A stretch of DNA of 64,000 bases from Nageia nagi (taxonomy: Eukaryota > Pinophyta): the NCBI GenBank assembly GCA_050084985.1, contig JBITNC010000001.1, positions 70,246,001-70,310,000 of the forward strand, in the 5' to 3' direction. The notes below the pieces were generated by a model. That model was not told where the DNA came from. It saw only the letters and a program-made list of their open reading frames with translations, and did no database searches. A program made the position numbers and the translations under genes. This document shows positions 33,301 to 42,300 of the stretch, piece by piece. How positions within the stretch are numbered: the first letter of the stretch is position 1; the number at the start of each line of letters is the position of its first letter.

Positions 33301-36300
33301 TTTGCAACAAAAGGAGCTTCCAAATCCTTACAAAATATCATGGTTACAAAAGGGAAATGCATTGGTAAGTGAGCAATGTATTGTGGATTTTCAAATTGAC
33401 TCTTACAAAGATTTAGTATTGTGTGACATCATACCTATGGATACATGTCATGTTTTGCTCAAGAGGCCATGGCAATTTGATCGAAAAGTCGTGCATGATG
33501 GAAGATTTAACACTATATGCATAACCAAGGATGGTAAGGAATAAGGAGCATGTCCTCAATCCTTTGAAGGAGAAAAGAGAAGATTATGATGGCTGTCCAA
33601 AAGTATGCATCAACACCAGGTTTTTGAAGAATATAATGAAGGAAAATTATTATGCATGCATTGCTATGCCAATAGAAACTAAGACAACAGTGAAAGGAGA
33701 TGAAATAACGCCAAAGGTAAGAGAGATATTTGTTGATTTTGATGATATACTATATGAAGACTTGTCAAATGGGTTGCTCCCTACATGGAGTATACATCAC
33801 CATATAGATCTCCTTCTAAAAGCAAGCTTGTCAAACAAAATAGCCTATAGTATGATACCCATGGAGAATGAAGAGGTCAAGAAGAAAGTCCAAATCCTCT
33901 TAGACAAGGGGTTGATTAGAGGGAGTTCAAGCCCTTGTGCAGTGCCAAACATTCTTGCATCAAAGAAGGATGAGAATGTAGAAGATGGTTATCTCGTAAA
34001 GGAAACGAGCCAAAAGTATGGTGAGTCTAAAGAAAGTAGAAATTTTGCATGGCTAACACCATGCATTGCAAAGATGAAGAATGTGAAGGATCCTTGGAGA
34101 GGACCTTGAAGATGGTTGAAGAAACTCTTGAGGAGCATACAAGTGAGCCTATAATATGTCCGCCAAAAAAAGAAGAAAAAAGAGAAGAAGAGAAGCATGT
34201 AGTAGAATGTATACAAGAACGAAAGAAGAGGAAGAAAAGGAATGCTTGCCTAAAGAAAAGGTGAAGATCTACAATAAGCAGATAAACTCTTTGACGAGAT
34301 AAAGTAAATTGAAATTGGACATGAGGATGTCATTTCAGTAGAAGCCTTGGAGCTCTTTGCGCAATGTTCCATTTTTCAACGCCCCTTTCATGAGCGCTTC
34401 ACTCTCAACTATTCTTCCTTATGATCGTGGGATACACCTCCTCTAGGAGGCATTCTATGTGATTAGAAGTTCCTTTATGCAATTAGATGTAATTACGTCG
34501 TTCTATGGCTTCCCGATGTGGATGAGCGTGCAAAAATGTGTTAATTGAGCAATTAAGGTAAGGTTGGATGTCCCTCTTCTAGGGATCTAAGAGTGATTTT
34601 AATTAAGTTAGGAGTATTTTATTATTTAATTAGAAGTCTAGGGCTATTTTCCATCATCGGATGTAAAAATGTAATTAACAACCTCAATCTATGCTCCTAA
34701 AATGTGATGTCTCATTTATGGAACAAATTGAGGCCTTAAGATGTAATTTGGTGTGTTTAATAGGTCAATTAGGCTAAACACCTCATCTTGGGGAGTTTAA
34801 TAATGTTTTGTAACCCCAATGAGGAATTAGATTATCTAGGTTGGGATGGCCAACCCCCTTTGAGTGAGACATCTCCTATAAAAGGGAATTAGAGTCTCAT
34901 TTGAAGCATATATGTTTGTTTATTGATATTTTGTGGGCATGAGCTCTCTCCATTCCTCTTGTGCATGCAAGGGAGGTACTTGAGGTCTGGCATTCCTCAA
35001 ACCTTAGTTGACTACTACTTTGAGGCCTAGCATTCCTCAAAGGTCTTTCGACTGCTACCTAGGATTCGAAATTCCCTAGGGTTACCTGAAGACTGCCATC
35101 ATTGTTGAGGAGTCCTGGTTCACTCCAAATACTGCTACTGCTGAGATCCATTTGGGATCTAACTACAACTGTTGAGATCCACCATTGTTGAGTTCATGTG
35201 CACCTCCTGCTCTGCCAAGGAGGGCTTACTACCCCTGACGTCACAACTTGGGGGTTTCCTCAATCACTTACACTGCCAAATCTGCATTCCTAACGAGCTA
35301 ACTCAATTTGAGCACATTTGAGGGTTCCTAAAGAGAGATATAGTCTCTATAATATCCCAAAATAATTTTGACATTGTAAATATGGTATTTTGTGTTTTTA
35401 GTGTGTGTGGATGTCATTGACGGTATTTTTGTTATATTTTGGGGTTAAAATGAGTGTTATAAGGGTAAATGAATGTGTTTTGGCTAGTTCAAATGTTAAT
35501 ATATAGGTTAGGAAAGTTATTTAAATATTTGGAGTGAGTTTTTGGTTAGAAAAAAATATTAATTTACGTCTTTATGTGAAGTGGCGTTTTTGTATTATGT
35601 TTAATGATCTCAACGCAAGATTATATCGTAGCCCTTTGATCCTGTGTGTATGAGATCTAATCTCAACCCTTCATGATTAAATCTAAGGATGGGATTTATC
35701 CTAGCATTAGGTTTAAGGAATGTGTGAATGATTTGGAGACTAACTTGGGAGAATTCTGAAGAATTCTTGGGCTCATAGGGATAGCTGGAAATATCTCTTT
35801 GAGTTTGCGAGATTCCCATTGGATTTATTCCAGTGGAGGTTAGGCCAACTAGCTCTCTACCTGTCTACATCTACAAACCTAACTAGGGTTTGTGATTTGA
35901 GCATAATTGTGAGCAGGATTGGAGTCAAAATATTGTATCAGGCCAAGAGAGGGTCAATTAAGGAGTTTTTGAGCATTGTTTCTCATCCAGGAAGCCTTAT
36001 AGCCGGACATCAGCCTCTAGAAGGCATATTTGCATGCAAAATAAGCTCAAATTGTCTTAGCCAACCAAACGTCTGCCTCTCAGGAAGGGTTTTGCATCAC
36101 ATAAGGCTCTAATCAGCCTATGTCATTGTGACATCAACCTCACAAGGTCAGATTTGAGGGTTTTGAAGGTCAAAGTTTGTCATATCTGCCAGACATCTCA
36201 TGCATTAGGGCAAATTGGTGATAAATTGCAATGTTTAGGAGCTCAACTAGGGTTTGGAGGTAGCTTTTGCTATTTGGTTGTTATTTCTATTTGTTGTGAT

Positions 36301-39300
36301 CTCAGTTAGGTTTGTTTGTGAAAGAAAATTAATAAAAATTACAAAAATATTTCAGATCTGTTATGTTTTGTTAGAAATTCTATTTTGGGTATTTGTTTGT
36401 GTTTGGCACATTACATCTCCCTAGTTGAGACGTCTCATTCTTGGGCACATATTTGTTCTCGAGAAGCTTGTAACTCATGTCTCTTGGTTAGATCTGTTAT
36501 TCAGTATTTTAAATATATTTTTCTAACATCAATAATTGTGTGTAATTTGGATCTAGCACTTTGGTATTGGACGCATGCATTATTTTGGTGTTATTTCAAT
36601 TATTTATGCCATTGAGTAGTTCGTCTCAATTCTTGGAGTGTCAATGGTGCATTTTGAGTTATTCTCATGCTTTAGGTTATTCGTCCTAGTTTTTGAATAA
36701 TACTGGAGTGATAAGAATAAATTATTGAGCATAATTTGGGCATTTTTTAGTGTTTCGGAATTTATGGAATTTTAGAGAATTATTTCAGTAATTGTTTGAG
36801 CTATTCCTAGAGTTCTCGGTTTGGGAACATCACACTTTGACAAAGCTATAAAGGTTGAAGAAGAAGAGGAGGTAGAATACCTTCTCAAACAGGCAATGGA
36901 GTGCATGGACAATCACCTTAATGTCCAAGAAAATGAAGAGAGCATGGACCAACAATCCATTAAAGAAGAAATGAAGAATGAAGACCATTTTCAGAGAAAT
37001 TTATCTAATGGGATTGGACAGATGAGTATGAAGATACTTCACAAAAGACTGGTAAACATGGAGGAAGGTAGAAGTCAAATGAAGGAGAATGACAAGTAGG
37101 TGGTTGCAGAACCCAAAATGCAAAGACAAGAGTACAAAGATCAGTTGGCAGGGAAGAAGATTCAAAACGAAGAGCTCACATTGTTTTTCTTACCTAGGGA
37201 GTCTGATGCAAAAGCATCCAAGATGCTAATTTTGGGTTGCATGCCTTTAACATGTTATCAGCTATCTTGGTGTCCATGATGCATGTGTTGCATGCGTTTT
37301 TTGAATAGCATCTTAGTTGGAATAGAATGAATGAATAAAAATAGAAGCACACATTGTAAAATCAGAATGTAGCTAAAAATATAATAGTTTTCTTTATAAG
37401 ATAATTAAACTAAATTTAGAATTAGAATTTTTGTATAAAGAAATCGAGTAGAGGGGAAAAAGAGGTATGCATAGCCAATGGAAGAAGATTTTGGCAGCCT
37501 CTGCAAAGTTTTAAGCAGTGTTCCACGGGGACGCGTTCCCCCTCCTGGAGGAGCCGTTCCCGACGTTCCCACGTTTTGGGAACGCGGGAACACCTTGGGA
37601 AACATTTCCCAGCCGTTCCCCTTTTGGGGACGGCTGGGGGCCGTTCCCGAGACGGCTCCCGGGGAAGGGGGAACGTTCCCCGACCGTCCCCCTGATCGGG
37701 AACGGCCAGGGAACGGCTGGCCGTCCCCGGGAACGGCCAGGGAACGGCCGCCGTTCCCCGACCGTTCCCGGGGACGTCCGGCGTTCCCCGCGCAGCTGGA
37801 GAGCTTAAAGCTCAAAAAAAAAACAGATTCACTTAAAAAAAAAACTTTTTAAACCTCCTAGCATGGGTCCCACCTAACTTTGCACCCCCCTTAACCCTAA
37901 AAAAGCTCCTCTAAAAGGCTAAAAGTGATTTTGTTATCATTTGTCTTTGTGTAGAGGAGAAAGACAGCAAAGAGGAAGAGAAAGACAGCAAACAGAAGAA
38001 AAAAAACAGCAGTGAGGAGAGAGAGCAAGGAGGGAGGAAGAGAAACACAGCAGTGAGGAGAAAGAGCAAGGAGGGAGGAAGAGAAACACAGCAGTGTAGT
38101 GGAGAAAAGCCAAGGAGGAGAAGAAAATTACTTAGCACAGTCCAAGGTTTTTAATTTTCTGTTTCTCATTCTCTACTTGTTTAGTTTAAATTTTAAACTT
38201 TACTTGTAGTTTTAAAAAAAAAAACAGTCCAAGATGAGTGATATTGAGGAAGAAAATCAAAGCTATGAGGTAGAAACATCACAAATGGGAGTTGAAAATG
38301 AGCAAAAAAACACATCAGTCTTTGATTGCCCATCCACAATGTTAAAACATTTTGCTAAAGGCCCATTTAATCCTAAAAAAACCACTGTTACAGTTTGTCA
38401 CAAACCTAGATGCTGGGAAAAAGATTGAAGGGGGAGCAAGAACTTATAAATGTCACATTTGTAACTCCACATTTAAAGGGAGTTATACTAGGATTGAATC
38501 ACATTTGACTGATAAACAAGGGGCAGGGGTGAGGGTTTGTAAAGAAATGAATAAATTTATGTTTGCAGAAGCTAGTAGGCTTGCACAAGAGGCTTACCTT
38601 AGGAATCATGGGCTGGCCATTCCTAAATCTACCCAAGCCTCCATTGTTTCCTCCTCCTCATCAGTTAGAGAAAAAGAAATTGGACTCTCTTCTAGCTTGC
38701 CAAGTCCTACATTCCCCTCCAAAAAAAGAGGAAATATAGCTGAAGCATTAAACTTGCAGCAGAAAGAGAGAGCTGATGATGCAGTGGGAAGATTATTTTA
38801 TGCACATGCCTTGCCTTTTCATCTTGCACGCTCACCTTACTTGAGGGCAGCATTTGAGGAAGTAAGGTTGGCTGGACCTTCATATGTACTACCTGGCGAG
38901 ACTAGACTCCGTACTTCTATTTTGGAGAAGCAGTATAGTAGATGCAGTTTGATGATGTCGGAGATGAAGGCTACATGGGTGCGTAGTGGATGTTCCATTA
39001 TTATGGATGGATGGACTGACATTCGTCAACGTCCACTCATCAATATAATGGTGTCATGTTCAGAGGGTCCTTATTTTCTTCGAGCTGTTGATTGCTCGGG
39101 AAAAAAAAAGGATGCAGAGTTCCAGTTCCTCCTGTTGAAGGAGGCTATTGAGGAGGTTGGATCCTCCAATGTTGTCCAGGTAATCACTTTACTAAGTTTA
39201 AATTTTAAAACTTTAAACTTTACTTTTAGTTCTCTAATTTATTTTTTGACATTTGTTGTAAAAATGCCAAACGGCAAACTGTAACGTTTTAATTTTTTTT

Positions 39301-42300
39301 GTACAGATAATTACAGATGCAGCCCCTGTTTGCAAGCGTGCAGGAAAATTGATAGAGGGCACTTACAGGCATATTTTTTGGACCCCATGTTGCGTTCATG
39401 CATTGAATAATGCATTGAAGGGCATTGGGAAAATAGATTGGGTGAAGAATGTTGTTGCAGAAGCGAGAGACTTGCAAATGTTTATTTGCAACCATCATAC
39501 CTCATTGGCCCTCTTTCGCTCCTTCTCAAAGAAGGAGTTTCTTAAACCTGCAGATACGAGATATGCCACTTATTTCATCCTATTGCAAAGGATGATTGAG
39601 GTGCAGGAGGCACTACAATCCATGGTAGTTTGTGTAGAATGGAAGAGGTGGCCAGTATCTCAAACACAGGAGGGAAAAAGACTTAGAGATAAAGTCTTGG
39701 ATGAGAATTGGTGGACTGAAGCCAGGTAACAAAGTTTGAAAGTTTCACTATTGTAGTTTGAATTTCAAGTTGGATTGGTCATTAGGTAATTGTTCAATTA
39801 GATTTAACTTTCTAAGTTTTTTAACTCTTTTTTTTTTTGAATGTAGGTACATTGTATCTTTTATTTCCCCAGTTTTTGAAGTGATAAGGTATGCCGATAC
39901 GGATTCTCCTAATTTAGGAGAGATATACGAGACCTTCGATAGCATGCTTGGGGAAATGAAAAGAATAATTAATGCCAAAGATCCTTCTTTTTATGAAGGC
40001 CATATTAGACCCATCATAGAGAAGAGGTAACAAAAACAAATGTTGATTGTTAACTTTAGAGTTTAGTTTCAATTTGGTTTGTTAACTTTTGTCTTTAAGT
40101 TTATTAAATTATTTTTTTTAACTTTTTGTAGGTGGAATAAAATGAATACCCCTCTCCATATGGCTGCCCATGTGTTGAACCCAAAATGGTATGCACCAAA
40201 GATTGGGAAAATGGCACCTAATGATGATGTTGAGTTGAAAGATGGGTTCATGAACTTCCTTGCCAAGATGTTTTCACGAGAGGATGGTCGTATAGTTAGA
40301 GAGGAGTTTGTAAAATTTGTGAGACTTAAGGGTCCTCGTTTTAGCAGGCAAGAGTGCAAGGAGGATAGGGCTACCATTGCCCAAACTGATCCCATTGGAT
40401 GGTGGGAGCTATATGGAGATGATGCTCCACACTTGAAGCATCTTGCGATTAGGCTCCTTTCCCAGGTTAGTAGATGCCATTGCCATGCCATTAAGTATTG
40501 TACTATGCTCCTTTCTCACATAATCAAAAATGAAAAATCTAATTTGAATGATTGTTTGTAGGTGGGTAGTTCATCTGCTGCGGAGAGAAATTGGTCTACC
40601 TATGGCTTCATCCATAGTCTGCGAAGGAATAGACTTACTTCTCGTAGAGCAGAGAAGTTAGTTGCAGTGCATAGCTCTCTTCGCCTTAGTGAGAGAGTTA
40701 CGCCAGAGTATAGAGCTAGTCCAGCTGCACGTTGGGACATTGATCCAATGGAGGCAGGCCAGCTTGAGGCTGATGATGATGAGGCTGATGAGTCGATGTT
40801 TGGATTGCCATTGCATACTCTTCATTTGGATGATGAGAGCATATCGTCAGATAGCTCAACAGATGAGGAGGATATGGATGCACAACCATTAGCACATGAG
40901 CCTATAGATCCATAGACTATAGTGGTTATTTAATATTTTGGCATTTTCATTTTGTTATTCAAACACTTATTCGTATTCCGTATTCGACATACTGATGTCC
41001 CATCTATGTATTTCATTCAGTCTTTCAGACCTATGGGCTATGGCCTATGACATTATGATTGTGTTATCAGATTTACGGTTTAGTGGTTTACCCTTGGGCT
41101 TTTTTAATTTGATGGGCTATGAAGTTGAATTTCTAATTGAGTAATTTCGATTCCGTGTTTTTAATTTGTAATTTTGTATACATCATACATAATTAAATTT
41201 GATAATATGATCATTCATCATAATAAAAATGAATTGGAAATGATACTCTTAAAAATCTAATAATTTTTACTAGAATTATGTTTGCCGTTCCCTAGCCGTT
41301 CCCTGCCGTTCCCCAAAAGACCCTATTTTTTCCCCGCCGTTCCCGGATACGCGTTCCCGCGTTCCCCCGTATCCCCGTCCCCCAGGCGTGTGGAACACTG
41401 GTTTTAAGCCTATTGGCAAATTTAATGATTAAATTGAAACTATTATCTGATTTCTATGGCTGGTCTCAATATTTGGCGTTCATGATTTTATGTGAGTGTT
41501 TTGGGCATGATTTTATGTGAGTGTTTTGGGCTGCAAGGTTGGGCATCCTAGAATGGGATCCTCGGCCTTGACTGCATCAGAGCATTTTTTAGCAATGGAA
41601 AAGGTAGACCTTATGCAAATGTTAGCTTCCTATTGGTCATATCCTCTCAAGGAGGGGGCAATTTCAGCAATGACAACTTTCCTTCGTTGCGTCCTACTGC
41701 AGTTGCGAAAGGCCAAGTATGTATGTTTCAAATCTCTTTGATATTTCTGAAGCAGCTCAAAAGATTAAAAACATTTAGAGAGATGACATTTGGAGATTTA
41801 AGGCTAACTGTCCCCCAACACAGTAAAAAAGGGACCAGTAGTCAAAAAACATTGCCTTCAAGAAAATATTGGCAAGCCAAGCACCACAACATTTAAAAGG
41901 CAAAATTGCTTTGATCTAATTCCAAGGCATAATTCATCATTTTCAAAATAGCTCACTGTTGTAATTAAAACATAAGCAAGTTTACAATGACTTGGCAATC
42001 TTTCTTATGATGACTCTTAGATTAAAAATAACCTAGCTTGACTAAACAAGCAACAACAACTAAAACACCCCCTTTCCCTCTTTTTGTGAGCTCTTTTTAT
42101 GATAAATAACCAATTTTTTAGTTCAATATCTGTGACCATACAAATCAGATGTATCCAATTAGTCTCAAGTCGTGAGCGTACTTTAGACAGCAAGGTAAGT
42201 GCCTGCAGTGCATCTGACCAATATGATTTAATTTGCTATTTTTGATACAAGGGTATGCACATGGTTACTGAAACTCACAAGTTAAGTACAAGTCAAACCA

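Larger units (their letters stand above)
37516..41400 (+). mobile_element. hAT-1: nearly intact autonomous-type hAT DNA transposon (3885 bp)
   Basis: Perfect 11-bp terminal inverted repeats CAGTGTTCCAC and GTGGAACACTG are flanked by the perfect 8-bp duplication GTTTTAAG (37508-37515 and 41401-41408). Both features define hAT insertions. The element carries a complete spliced transposase gene and GC-rich subterminal repeats. It lies in the 3' LTR of gypsy-2, inside intron 1 of the SDP-like gene, antisense to that gene. Confidence 0.96.
19006..41579 (+). mobile_element. Gypsy-2: Ty3/gypsy element interrupted by several insertions
   Basis: Terminal sequence TGATGCA at 19006 and TGCATCA at 41579 are perfect inverted ends, and the target duplication GAGCA sits at 19001-19005 and 41580-41584. 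Both LTRs share long matching stretches (for example AATAGTTTTCTTTATAAGA and AAAAAGAGGTATGCA). Gag and protease resemble plant gypsy polyproteins. Most of pol is deleted, so the copy could not move by itself. It hosts copia-2 in gag, hAT-1 in the 3' LTR and a solo LTR in the 5' LTR. Confidence 0.88.
37204..41579 (+). repeat. 3' LTR of gypsy-2, split by hAT-1
   Basis: The LTR pieces are 37204-37515 and 41409-41579, about 480 bp together. They match the 5' LTR start (TGATGCA, AATTTTGGG, TGCATGCC) and end (GGCCTTGACTGCATCA). One GTTTTAAG copy belongs to the LTR. Confidence 0.85.

Noticed and set aside
37405-37852. Overlapping GC-rich open frames rich in Pro, Arg and Gly on both strands
   Set aside because: They are produced by the CCGTTCCC/GGGAACGG subterminal array of hAT-1 and lie outside its transposase exons.
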